Assembly: GCA_020637335.1 (NCBI GenBank)
Contig: JACJWC010000007.1
Location: 184,737-248,736 of the forward strand
DNA: 64,000 bases
Direction of reading: 5' to 3'
Source: Acidobacteriota bacterium
GTDB taxonomy: Bacteria > Acidobacteriota > Holophagae > Acanthopleuribacterales > Acanthopleuribacteraceae
Part shown: in pieces, positions 25,885 through 34,365 of the stretch
Layout: each line of letters begins with the position of its first letter
Position numbering within the stretch: position 1 is the first letter of the stretch
Position numbers and translations under genes: made by a program
The notes under the pieces: model-generated
Database searches by the model: none
Seen by the model: only the letters and a program-made list of their open reading frames with translations
What the model was told of the DNA's origin: nothing

Positions 25885-26590
25885 CCAGGAAGTTGAGGTG
25901 GATGCGACCTTTGTGGGTACTCAGACGCACCCGATTGGCACCGCTACCTTCGCGGTAGGCATAACTTTCGTCTTCATCATCATCGGCATGAACAGAACGG
26001 CCTTTAAAGCGGAAATCGCCTTTGTGCGATTCAGCAGCCAAAGAGAAATCGTGGGCCTCCTGAATCGTCACTTCAATGTCGCCTTTGTGTGTGTCGATCG
26101 TAAAGTCAGCCAGGCTAACGACCTGGATTTTAAATGTGCCCTTGTGCGTATCCAATTCAAAGGGTGCCATGATGCCTCGTATCTCGCCTTCGCCTTTGTG
26201 GGTATCAATTTTAACCTCGGCTCTCGGGCAGGTAATGTCAAAGGTACTCTTGTGATCATCGATTTTTAATTTCACGAAGTCGGGCAAGGCAATTTCAAAT
26301 TCGACAGGCACCAAATCGCGATCGTCAAACCAACCGGAATGATCATCGTCGTATTCCACGCTGACTTCGACATCGCCGCCAAATTGTTTCATTTGAACCG
26401 TCGCCTCGCGATAAGTTACGCCGGGTTCCCGCACCATACGTGCGACTACATGACAAGTGGCATCTTTGCTCGGAACGACTTGAATGTGGCCCTTGTGGGT
26501 ATCCAAATAAAAACGACTGCCCGGTTTCATGTCAAAATTTTTGCTGCTATCACCCTGACCGGCCCACAACAGCAATACAAATAAAATCAT
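25874..26590 (-). CDS. Exported beta-repeat protein with seven HKG motifs (DUF4097-like)
   Basis: 238 residues. Signal peptide MILFVLLLWAGQGDS, then a beta-rich body in which a DTHKG-type motif recurs seven times: LDTHKGHIQV, DDHKSTFDI, IDTHKGEGEI, LDTHKGTFKI, IDTHKGDIEV, AESHKGDFRF, LSTHKGRIHL. The strand-turn-strand periodicity matches the right-handed beta-helix of DUF4097/adhesin-like proteins. The ATG at 26590 has GGAGG five bases upstream. First gene of the sigma-factor trio, overlapping it. May be an envelope sensor or structural protein; in other bacteria DUF4097 genes also neighbour ECF sigma genes. Confidence 0.8.
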   Translation of the reverse strand: MILFVLLLWAGQGDSSKNFDMKPGSRFYLDTHKGHIQVVPSKDATCHVVARMVREPGVTYREATVQMKQFGGDVEVSVEYDDDHSGWFDDRDLVPVEFEIALPDFVKLKIDDHKSTFDITCPRAEVKIDTHKGEGEIRGIMAPFELDTHKGTFKIQVVSLADFTIDTHKGDIEVTIQEAHDFSLAAESHKGDFRFKGRSVHADDDEDESYAYREGSGANRVRLSTHKGRIHLNFLDGK

Positions 26591-26839
26591 TTTATCCTCC
26601 GACATTTTTTATCACGTTCCATATGTGACCTCACAAGCGGATTTGGGTTACAGACAACGCCAAATTTTTTTGTGCAAGCGGCAAAAAGAGTTTTGGGCCA
26701 TTTGCTTGCTTGACGTAACTATCTGTTTTGGTTAGCCTGAGAGTGTTCTGGATTCCCCTTTTTACCGCGAACAACAACGCCCGTTTTGTGCCTAGAACTT
26801 TAGGTCAATGGGTCTATTTCTATCTGCGCGGGTGGCTCA

Positions 26840-29800
26840 ATGAAAAAAAAATATCAAACATTAGATGGCAATGAGGCTGCGGCCACCGTTGCCTATCAGA
26901 CCAACGATTTGTGTACGATTTATCCCATCACGCCCTCCTCGGGTATGGGGGAAATGTGCGATGCCTGGGCTGCGCGCGGATTGCCCAATCTGTGGGGCCA
27001 TGTTCCCTATGTCAGCGAGTTACAAAGCGAGGGCGGCGCCTCTGGAAGCTTGCATGGAGCGCTGCAAGCGGGCTCTATCGCCACTACTTTTACGGCCAGC
27101 CAGGGTTTGCTGCTGATGATCCCCAATATGTTTAAGTTGGCTGGAGAGCTGACCCCAACTGTTTTACATGTTTCAGCGCGATCCATTGCCGCGCAAGCCC
27201 TCTCTATTTTTGGCGATCACAGCGATGTGATGGCCACACGCAGCACCGGTTTTGCCATGTTGTGTGCCCACAACGTTCAGGAAGTGATGGATTTTGCCTT
27301 GATCTCTCAGGCGGCAACCTTGACCTGTCGCCTGCCCTTCATTCACTTTTTTGATGGCTTTCGAACCTCGCACGAAATCAATAAGGTGGAACCGTTAGAC
27401 CGCGAAACCATGCGTGCGCTAATCGATGATGCATTGGTTCAAGCCCATCGCAAACGCGCGCTTAGCCCCGATCACCCGGTTTTGCGCGGTACGGCCCAGA
27501 ATCCCGATGTGTATTTTCAGGCTCGTGAAACGGTAAATCCCTTTTATCAGGCGTGTCCAGACCGGGTCCAGGCGATTATGAACGCCTTTAAAAGTCAAAC
27601 CGGTCGCCAGTACCACTTGTTCGATTATTACGGTCATCCCAAAGCGGAACAGGTCATTGTCGTAATGGGTTCGGCCAGTGGAACGGTTGAGGAAACGATT
27701 GACTACCTGAACGCGCAGGGCCAAAAGATCGGCTTGGTCAAAGTGCGCCTGTATCGGCCGTTTTCAGCCGAGCACCTCATTGGGGCCCTCCCGCAAAGCA
27801 CCCAATCCATTGCTGTTTTGGACCGCACAAAAGAACCGGGCGGATCGGGAGAACCCCTGTATTTAGACGTAGTTCATGCAGTTGCTCAACATTTCGGATC
27901 CGGCCGCTTGCCTTTCCCCTTTCCCAAAATTGTGGGCGGACGTTACGGCCTTTCCTCTAAAGAGTTCACACCGGCCATGGTGAAAGCGGTATGGGAAAAT
28001 TTGAATCAGGACCAACCCAAAAACGGTTTTACGGTTGGGATTGAAGATGATGTATGCCACACCAGTTTGGCTTATGACCCCAAGTGGGACATTGAACCGG
28101 CCGAAACCTTCCGCGCGCTTTTTTACGGATTGGGATCCGATGGCACAGTAGGTGCCAACAAAAACAGCATCAAGATTATCGGCGAAAATACGTCCCACTT
28201 CGCCCAAGGCTATTTCGTTTACGATTCCAAAAAGTCGGGATCGACCACGATTTCGCATCTTCGCTTTGGACCCAAACCGATTAAATCTGCCTATCTCATT
28301 CACAACGCGCATTTTATCGCCTGCCATGCCGTCGAGTTCCTGACCCGAATCGATATGCTCGAGAAAGCGCTGCCGGGCGCTACTTTCCTGTTGAATTCAC
28401 CTTTGGCCGTGGAGGAGGTTTGGGCCAATCTACCCAAGCAGGTTCAGAATCATTTAATCGAAAAGAAAATGAAATTCTACGTTATCGACGCCTACAAGGT
28501 CGCCCGTGCCTGTGGTTTGGGCGGCCGGATCAACACCATCATGCAAACCTGCTTTTTTGCGATTTCAGGCGTCATGCCCCAGGACAAAGCATTGGATCTG
28601 ATCAAAAAAGCCATCCGCAAAACCTATGGCGCCAAGGGTGAAAACCTGGTGGCCATGAATTACCAAGCCGTGGACACCACCCTGCAAAACCTCAATCCGA
28701 TTGCCGTTCCAAAAGTAGCAGACAGCAAAATCCAGATGCATGCAGGTGTTGCCCCCGAGGCACCCGAATTTGTGCAAAAGGTAACCGCATTGATGATGGC
28801 AGGCAAAGGTGATGATATTCCAGTTAGTGCATTGCCAGCAGATGGCACCTACCCCACGGGCACCGCGCAGTGGGAACGCCGCAATATTGCTTTGGAAATT
28901 CCGGTTTGGGACCCAGAGGTATGTATCCAGTGCAATAAATGTGTTTTGGTCTGTCCGCATGCCACCATCCGGGCCAAGGTCTACGCACCCCAAGCCGACG
29001 CACCTGCCACCTGGCGTTCCACCGGTTTTAAAGCCCGAGCCAAGGATCAAAACCTGGACTTCGCCATTCAGGTTGCGCCCGAAGATTGTACGGGTTGCGG
29101 TCTGTGCGTAGAGATTTGCCCAGCCAAAAACAAACGCGAAACACGTCTAAAAGCGATTAACATGACACCTCAAAACCCGATCCGCGAGCAAGAAGCTGAG
29201 AATTGGGCCTATTTCAAGCAATTACCGGAAGTGGATCGCGCCACACTCAACCATCAATCCGTAAAAGAAAGCCAGTTCCTGCAACCGTTATTTGAATTTT
29301 CAGGCGCATGTTCCGGCTGCGGTGAAACGCCTTATGTAAAATTGGTCAGCCAACTGTTTGGCGATCGCGCCCTGATTGCCAACGCAACGGGTTGCTCTTC
29401 GATTTATGGTGGCAACCTGCCGACCACACCTTGGAGCCAAAACACAGAAGGACGCGGGCCGGCCTGGTCTAACAGTCTGTTTGAGGATAATGCAGAATTT
29501 GGTTTTGGATTCCGAATTGCCATTGACCAACACAAGGCCATGGCAGAGAATCTGCTGCGCCTCCACGCGGACCGTCTTGGCGATGATTTGGTCAGCGCCC
29601 TGTTACAGGCCAATCAAAACGATGAACCCGGCATTTACGAACAGCGCATGCGGGTCGAACTGCTCAAAAAGAAACTTTTGGCTGACCCACAAATCACCCA
29701 AACCGAATCTGGATCCGCCCACCTCTTCGCCCTTGCCGATTACTTGGTCAAGAAATCGGTCTGGATCATTGGCGGGGATGGCTGGGCCTATGACATCGGA

Positions 29801-30418
29801 TTTGGCGGATTGGACCATGTTTTGGCCTCCGGCAAGAACATCAATGTTCTGGTCCTCGATACGGAGGTCTACAGCAATACCGGTGGTCAGATGTCCAAAT
29901 CAACGCCCTTGGGCGCAGTTGCCAAATTCGCCGCGGGCGGAAAAGCCACCCCGAAAAAGGATCTGGGTCTGATCGCTATGAGTTATGGGCATATCTATGT
30001 GGCCAAAGTCGCGATGGGCGCCAACGACACCCATACCATAAAGGCTTTTATGGAAGCGGAAGCCTACGATGGCCCCTCTTTGATCCTTGCTTACAGCCAC
30101 TGTATCGCCCACGGCATTAATATGCGCATGGGTCTGAAACAACAAAAGGCAGCCGTCGAATCGGCCCATTGGCAACTGTACCGTTACCACCCAGACCGCG
30201 CCGCAACAGGCGAAAACCCGTTCCAATTGGATTCGAAACCACCCAGGATCCCGCTCAAAGAGTATGCCTACCAGGAGACGCGCTACAAGATGCTGGCCCA
30301 ATCACAACCGCAACTGGCCGAGGAATTAATGCAGCGGGCACAACAAACCGTCAATCAGCGCTGGTCCCAATTCGAAAAATTAGCCGCCCAACCCGGTCCG
30401 GGCGCCAAGGAGGTTTGA
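26840..30418 (+). CDS. nifJ: Pyruvate:ferredoxin (flavodoxin) oxidoreductase
   Basis: 1192 residues, the full single-chain enzyme. It oxidises pyruvate with CoA to acetyl-CoA, CO2 and reduced ferredoxin. Order: pyrimidine-binding domain (YPITPSSGMGE), domain II, gamma domain (GLGSDGTVGANKNSIKII), two 4Fe-4S clusters (CIQCNKCVLVCP and CTGCGLCVEICP, about 695-765), and the thiamine-diphosphate domain with the proximal-cluster cysteines (SGACSGCGETPY, NATGCSSIYGG) and GDGWAYDIGFGG. All cluster cysteines are present. The stop is one base from the start of the DHOD-like gene, so they form an operon. Points to fermentative or ferredoxin-based metabolism, at least under low oxygen. Confidence 0.97.
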   Translation: MKKKYQTLDGNEAAATVAYQTNDLCTIYPITPSSGMGEMCDAWAARGLPNLWGHVPYVSELQSEGGASGSLHGALQAGSIATTFTASQGLLLMIPNMFKLAGELTPTVLHVSARSIAAQALSIFGDHSDVMATRSTGFAMLCAHNVQEVMDFALISQAATLTCRLPFIHFFDGFRTSHEINKVEPLDRETMRALIDDALVQAHRKRALSPDHPVLRGTAQNPDVYFQARETVNPFYQACPDRVQAIMNAFKSQTGRQYHLFDYYGHPKAEQVIVVMGSASGTVEETIDYLNAQGQKIGLVKVRLYRPFSAEHLIGALPQSTQSIAVLDRTKEPGGSGEPLYLDVVHAVAQHFGSGRLPFPFPKIVGGRYGLSSKEFTPAMVKAVWENLNQDQPKNGFTVGIEDDVCHTSLAYDPKWDIEPAETFRALFYGLGSDGTVGANKNSIKIIGENTSHFAQGYFVYDSKKSGSTTISHLRFGPKPIKSAYLIHNAHFIACHAVEFLTRIDMLEKALPGATFLLNSPLAVEEVWANLPKQVQNHLIEKKMKFYVIDAYKVARACGLGGRINTIMQTCFFAISGVMPQDKALDLIKKAIRKTYGAKGENLVAMNYQAVDTTLQNLNPIAVPKVADSKIQMHAGVAPEAPEFVQKVTALMMAGKGDDIPVSALPADGTYPTGTAQWERRNIALEIPVWDPEVCIQCNKCVLVCPHATIRAKVYAPQADAPATWRSTGFKARAKDQNLDFAIQVAPEDCTGCGLCVEICPAKNKRETRLKAINMTPQNPIREQEAENWAYFKQLPEVDRATLNHQSVKESQFLQPLFEFSGACSGCGETPYVKLVSQLFGDRALIANATGCSSIYGGNLPTTPWSQNTEGRGPAWSNSLFEDNAEFGFGFRIAIDQHKAMAENLLRLHADRLGDDLVSALLQANQNDEPGIYEQRMRVELLKKKLLADPQITQTESGSAHLFALADYLVKKSVWIIGGDGWAYDIGFGGLDHVLASGKNINVLVLDTEVYSNTGGQMSKSTPLGAVAKFAAGGKATPKKDLGLIAMSYGHIYVAKVAMGANDTHTIKAFMEAEAYDGPSLILAYSHCIAHGINMRMGLKQQKAAVESAHWQLYRYHPDRAATGENPFQLDSKPPRIPLKEYAYQETRYKMLAQSQPQLAEELMQRAQQTVNQRWSQFEKLAAQPGPGAKEV

Positions 30419-30419
30419 G

Positions 30420-31421
30420 ATGTCAAAACCCGATCTGACCAGCCAGTACCTGGGCCTCAGCCTAAAAAACCCGATTGTGCCTTCCGCAGGGCCTTTATCG
30501 CGGAACCTGGATTCGATTAAACAAATGGAAGATGCCGGTGCGGCTGCGCTGGTCCTGTACTCGCTGTTTGAAGAGGAAATTTTTCAGACCGAAATGGAAC
30601 ACCATGCCACGACGCTTTTGCCCAGCGAGAGCTTTGCCGAGGCACTCAGTTATTTCCCCGAACAACCTGAATTGCGCATTGGCCCCGACCAGTATTTGGA
30701 ACATGTGCGCCGCTGCAAAGAAAGTGTTGAGATTCCAATCATCGCCAGTTTAAACGGCATTACCCGCGGTGGATGGATCGATTATGCGCGCCAAATCGAA
30801 CAGGCTGGCGCAAATGCTTTAGAACTGAATATGTACATGATCCCAACCGATTTTGAAATGTCAGGCGGGCAAGTAGAGCATCATTACCTGGAAATTGTTC
30901 GCGCGATCCGCGCCGCGGTCAGCATTCCGATTGCCGTTAAATTGAGCCCCTTTTTCTCTGCCATGGCTTGGTTTGCACGCCATTTGGATGAAACCGGCAT
31001 TCAGGGCCTTGTTTTGTTCAACCGCTTTTACCAACCGGACATTGACCTGGAAAACCTGGAAGTCGTACCCAACGTCATCTTGTCTACACCGATGGCCATG
31101 CGCTTACCCTTGCGTTGGATTGCTATTTTGTATGGTCGCATCCATGCAGACTTGGCCGCAACCTCAGGTATCAACAGTGGCAAAGACATCCTCAAGCTGA
31201 CTATGGCCGGTGCGAGTGTGTGCCAAGTCCTGAGCTGCCTGCTACGCCACGGAATTCCTCACATCCAATCCATGCTTAACGAGTTGGAGACCTGGATGGA
31301 AACGCATGAATACGAGTCGCTCGATCAGATGCGTGGCAGCATGAGTCACCGGTCGGTGGGCAATCCGGGCGCATTTGAACGGGCTAATTATTACAAAGCG
31401 CTACACAACTACCAGCTCTGA
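30420..31421 (+). CDS. Dihydroorotate dehydrogenase-like flavoprotein
   Basis: 333 residues, a TIM-barrel of the PyrD/DHOD class: LGLSLKNPIVPSAGPLS at the start, IASLNGITRGGWIDYARQIE and GANALELNMYMIP in the middle, PIAVKLSPFF for FMN binding, and GINSGKDILKLTMAGASVCQV near the end. It begins one base after the pyruvate:ferredoxin oxidoreductase stop. Such proteins are commonly found beside nifJ and are unlikely to serve pyrimidine synthesis; they may be ferredoxin- or NAD-linked reductases. The true substrate is not known. Confidence 0.88.
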   Translation: MSKPDLTSQYLGLSLKNPIVPSAGPLSRNLDSIKQMEDAGAAALVLYSLFEEEIFQTEMEHHATTLLPSESFAEALSYFPEQPELRIGPDQYLEHVRRCKESVEIPIIASLNGITRGGWIDYARQIEQAGANALELNMYMIPTDFEMSGGQVEHHYLEIVRAIRAAVSIPIAVKLSPFFSAMAWFARHLDETGIQGLVLFNRFYQPDIDLENLEVVPNVILSTPMAMRLPLRWIAILYGRIHADLAATSGINSGKDILKLTMAGASVCQVLSCLLRHGIPHIQSMLNELETWMETHEYESLDQMRGSMSHRSVGNPGAFERANYYKALHNYQL

Positions 31422-31615
31422 CTGAGGGTGATTGGGCCCGTTAACTCAGGAGCTGAAGGTCGATGGCTCTGAACAATTCAAAACACATTGCCTAACTGAA
31501 TCGCGCATGCAAAAAAGCGCGGCTTGACAGGTTTTCTTCACGCATTTCCGGTCCTTCATAACTGAGATGCAACCAGCGGGTTTGGCGACCAGTACAAGGC
31601 GTCAGGGAGGGCACA

Positions 31616-32563
31616 ATGCGCCAAAATTTTTATTTTTTCTGCCTGTTAATGATCACAAGTCTGGCCTATAGCCAGGAAACCATTAAAGTCCACCGATTTG
31701 TGGGCGGCCTGGAAAGTTACGAATCCAATGCTTTTTGGCTGGAGGGACCCCAGCATCTTGTCCTGATCGATAGCTTAATGTTAAAAGCCGATGCTGAGCA
31801 GTTGGTAGCAGCCATGAAAACCGCCAAAAAACCACTCGCCGGCATCATCATTACACATCCGCATTTAGATCATTTCGGCGGGATCCGCACCGTGTTGGCC
31901 GGCTTTGGATCCGTACCCGTCATAGCCACACAAGCAACGGCTTCGGCAATGCCCATCATCCACGAACAAGCCCTTTCATCTTGGGCCAAGGCGCTGGGCG
32001 ACCGGTATGAAACAAATCTATTTGTGCCCAATCAACTGACTAAGTCGGGGGAAACCTTGGAGATCGGTGGCCTAAAATTCCGAATCCACGATTACGGGCC
32101 AATGGAATCCGAAAACAACAGCGTGGTGGAAAATTTGGATCTAAAAGTCTTGTTCACCGGCGATGCCACGGTTGCCCATGCGCCCTACTACGTCGGTGAA
32201 GGCCACATTGATGGCGCACAAGCAGGACTCGAACGGCTTACCCGTGACTTTCCGCCTGAGATGTTGTGCTTCTCAGGCCACTACGCGCCATTGCCTCTGG
32301 GCCAATTGGTCAAAATGAATCTGGCTGAAATTCACTCAGCTGTTCAACTGGTGGAAGACCATTTACACCAACAACAGGTCACAAAAAATGAGGATTTGAC
32401 CCGAGAACTCCAACTGGAAATGGTCGAGCGCATTCAAAACCTCTACGATGCGCGAACCACATTTTCTTATGGACTAAGCAACCGAACAATGGCCATGATC
32501 AATTTACCTGGCTTGATCCAATGGGTAATGAATCAAAAAAGCAAAAATATTCCGGGGCAATAA
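31616..32563 (+). CDS. Secreted metallo-beta-lactamase-fold hydrolase
   Basis: 315 residues with a signal peptide ending SLAYSQ. THPHLDHFGG is the HxHxDH zinc motif of the MBL fold; FTGDATV and SGHYAPL supply the later metal Asp and His. Family enzymes hydrolyse lactones, thioesters, phosphodiesters or beta-lactams; the export signal and the long C-terminal helical part are compatible with several. The gene has its own ribosome site (GGGAGG) and stands alone, convergent with the TRAP binding-protein gene. Confidence 0.85.
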   Translation: MRQNFYFFCLLMITSLAYSQETIKVHRFVGGLESYESNAFWLEGPQHLVLIDSLMLKADAEQLVAAMKTAKKPLAGIIITHPHLDHFGGIRTVLAGFGSVPVIATQATASAMPIIHEQALSSWAKALGDRYETNLFVPNQLTKSGETLEIGGLKFRIHDYGPMESENNSVVENLDLKVLFTGDATVAHAPYYVGEGHIDGAQAGLERLTRDFPPEMLCFSGHYAPLPLGQLVKMNLAEIHSAVQLVEDHLHQQQVTKNEDLTRELQLEMVERIQNLYDARTTFSYGLSNRTMAMINLPGLIQWVMNQKSKNIPGQ

Positions 32564-32564
32564 T

Positions 32565-32597
32565 AAAAAGCTCGGACCCCATAAAAAATGGGGTCCG
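32565..32597 (-). terminator. Intrinsic terminator after the TRAP binding-protein gene
   Basis: Ten-base arms CGGACCCCAT and ATGGGGTCCG with a five-base loop. On the minus strand AGC then TTTTT follows, giving a rho-independent terminator for the leftward gene ending at 32607. The stem could also slow transcripts from the convergent MBL gene, but there is no T-run in that direction. Confidence 0.88.
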
Positions 32598-32606
32598 AAT
32601 CTGGAT

Positions 32607-33719
32607 TTAAGATTTAAAGGCAAAGTTGCTGAAGGCACTCTCACAGGTGCCAAACCAGGCACTACTGTCCTGTCGAAACTGGTCCCAAGCCGTCCAAATT
32701 TCGCGATAGGTCGCATCCGCAGTCACCTGTTCTTGAATGATCTCCTGCGTGTGGCTACGCGCTGCATCCATGATGTCCTGGGCAAAGGGTTTGAAAGACA
32801 CTCCAGCTTGCAACAAACGCTTCATGGCTGGGGGATTCTTGGCATCGTAATTGGCCAACATGGTTTGGTTGGATTCGGCTGCAGCCACTTCAATCGCCTG
32901 TTGGTACTGGGCCGGTAATTTGGCCCAATCTTTCAAGTTAATCAACAGGCTCAGCTGGGGGCCCGGTTCCCACCAACCGGGGTAGTAATAGTTCTTGGCG
33001 ATCTTGTGGAAGCCCAGAATTTCATCATCATAAGGCCCAACCCATTCCGTCGCATCAATCGCGCCGCGTTCCAGGGCAGGAAAAATGTCCGGCCCACCCA
33101 GGACCTGAACCGTAACGCCCATTCTGCTCATCACCTCGCCACCAAAGCCCGGAATGCGCATTTTCAAGCCGTTTAAATCGGCCAAGGTACCAATTTCGCG
33201 ACGGAACCAACCGCCCATTTGGGTACCGGTATTCCCCGCAGGCAAGCTCATCATGTTGAAATCGGCAAAGACTTTCTGCATCAATTCCCGCCCACCTGCA
33301 AAAGACATCCAGGCATTTTGCTGTCGAGCCGTCATGCCGAACGGAACTGTGCAGTCAAATGCCAAGGCCGGATTCTTACCTTTAAAGTAATAAGAAGCGG
33401 TGTGTCCAATTGAGACGGTGCCCTGCTGAACCGCATCCATGACCTGTAAAGCGGGAACCAGCTCTCCGGCTGGCGAGGGATGGATGGTGAAAAAACCATC
33501 CGTCAAGCCCGAAACGCGTTTGGCAAAGGTTTCGGCAACGCCGTAAATCGTATCCAAACTGCGGGGGAAGGAGGATGCCAAGCGCCACAGGATCTTGGGT
33601 TTGGTTTGAACGGCCGGTCCCCCATCGGCGTGACCGGTTTGACTTTCACCACAGGCCTTAAGGGCAACCAGACCTCCTCCCAAGGTGGCGGCTTTGGTCA
33701 AAAAGTTTCTGCGCTCCAT
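32607..33719 (-). CDS. dctP: TRAP transporter substrate-binding protein, TakP-like lipoprotein
   Basis: 370 residues. The start RRNFLTKAATLGGG is a Tat signal and LKAC a lipobox, so it is probably an exported, folded lipoprotein. The mature part has WRLASSFPRSLDTIYG, SAGELVP-type (PAGELVPALQVMDAV), GGWFRREI and ATEWVGPYDDE, all close to TakP of Rhodobacter, a 2-oxo-acid binding protein that holds sodium plus a carboxylate. Divergent from the two membrane genes starting at 33847. Uptake of pyruvate-like acids is the best guess. Confidence 0.88.
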   Translation of the reverse strand: MERRNFLTKAATLGGGLVALKACGESQTGHADGGPAVQTKPKILWRLASSFPRSLDTIYGVAETFAKRVSGLTDGFFTIHPSPAGELVPALQVMDAVQQGTVSIGHTASYYFKGKNPALAFDCTVPFGMTARQQNAWMSFAGGRELMQKVFADFNMMSLPAGNTGTQMGGWFRREIGTLADLNGLKMRIPGFGGEVMSRMGVTVQVLGGPDIFPALERGAIDATEWVGPYDDEILGFHKIAKNYYYPGWWEPGPQLSLLINLKDWAKLPAQYQQAIEVAAAESNQTMLANYDAKNPPAMKRLLQAGVSFKPFAQDIMDAARSHTQEIIQEQVTADATYREIWTAWDQFRQDSSAWFGTCESAFSNFAFKS

Positions 33720-33846
33720 GTTCGGGCTCCTGTGATGCGGGATTTGCTGCCATTATTAGCAGCTGGCGACGAAAAAAAGAACACCCCTTTGTACCAAGCG
33801 GTCTTCTTGTTAAGATCAGGACGCATTTTCCCAGGAAGGGTGTCAA

Positions 33847-34365
33847 TTGAATCGATTCTCCGTTTGGATGGACCGAACAACCCATTGGATAGGCCAGTTC
33901 AATTCATTTTTATGCCTGGCCATGGTCTTGATTGGTGCGTTTAACGCGCTTGCCCGCAAATTGGGCCATTCCTTTGGACTCAATTTGAGTTCCAATGCCT
34001 ACCTGGAAATTCAGTGGTACCTGTTCAGTATCCTGTTCCTCTTGGGTGCAAGCTACACACTCAAGGCCGACGAACATGTACGGGTGGATGTTTTTTACAC
34101 CCGCCTGAATCCGCGGCAAAAAGCCTGGCTCAACCTCCTGGGTCACCTCTTTTTTTTAATTCCGTTTGCGCTAGTCATGATTTGGTTGAGCTGGCCGATG
34201 GTCATGGCCAGTTGGAACGTTTTGGAACAATCACCCGATCCCGGTGGATTGCCACGCTACCCGATCAAAACGCTGATCCTGGTGGCCTTTATCCTCTTTG
34301 GCCTGCAGGGCTTAAGCGAAGCCTTTAAATCCATTCGCAGGTTGCGACACAAGGAGGCAGCGTGA
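33847..34365 (+). CDS. dctQ: TRAP transporter small permease (DctQ)
   Basis: 172 residues with four membrane helices (about 17-35, 55-73, 93-115, 139-158) and the family region WYLFSILFLLGASYTLKADE followed by HVRVDVFY. It pairs with the large permease encoded next, with a four-base GTGA overlap. TTG start after GGAAGGG. The binding protein is encoded on the opposite strand, 127 bases away. Confidence 0.92.
   Translation: MNRFSVWMDRTTHWIGQFNSFLCLAMVLIGAFNALARKLGHSFGLNLSSNAYLEIQWYLFSILFLLGASYTLKADEHVRVDVFYTRLNPRQKAWLNLLGHLFFLIPFALVMIWLSWPMVMASWNVLEQSPDPGGLPRYPIKTLILVAFILFGLQGLSEAFKSIRRLRHKEAA

Noticed and set aside
26710..26738. TTGACG with a 17-base spacer to TAGCCT before nifJ
   Set aside because: The -10 matches the consensus at only three of six positions; not enough to call a promoter.
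31524..31529. TTGACA before the MBL hydrolase gene
   Set aside because: No acceptable -10 at 16-18 bases downstream.
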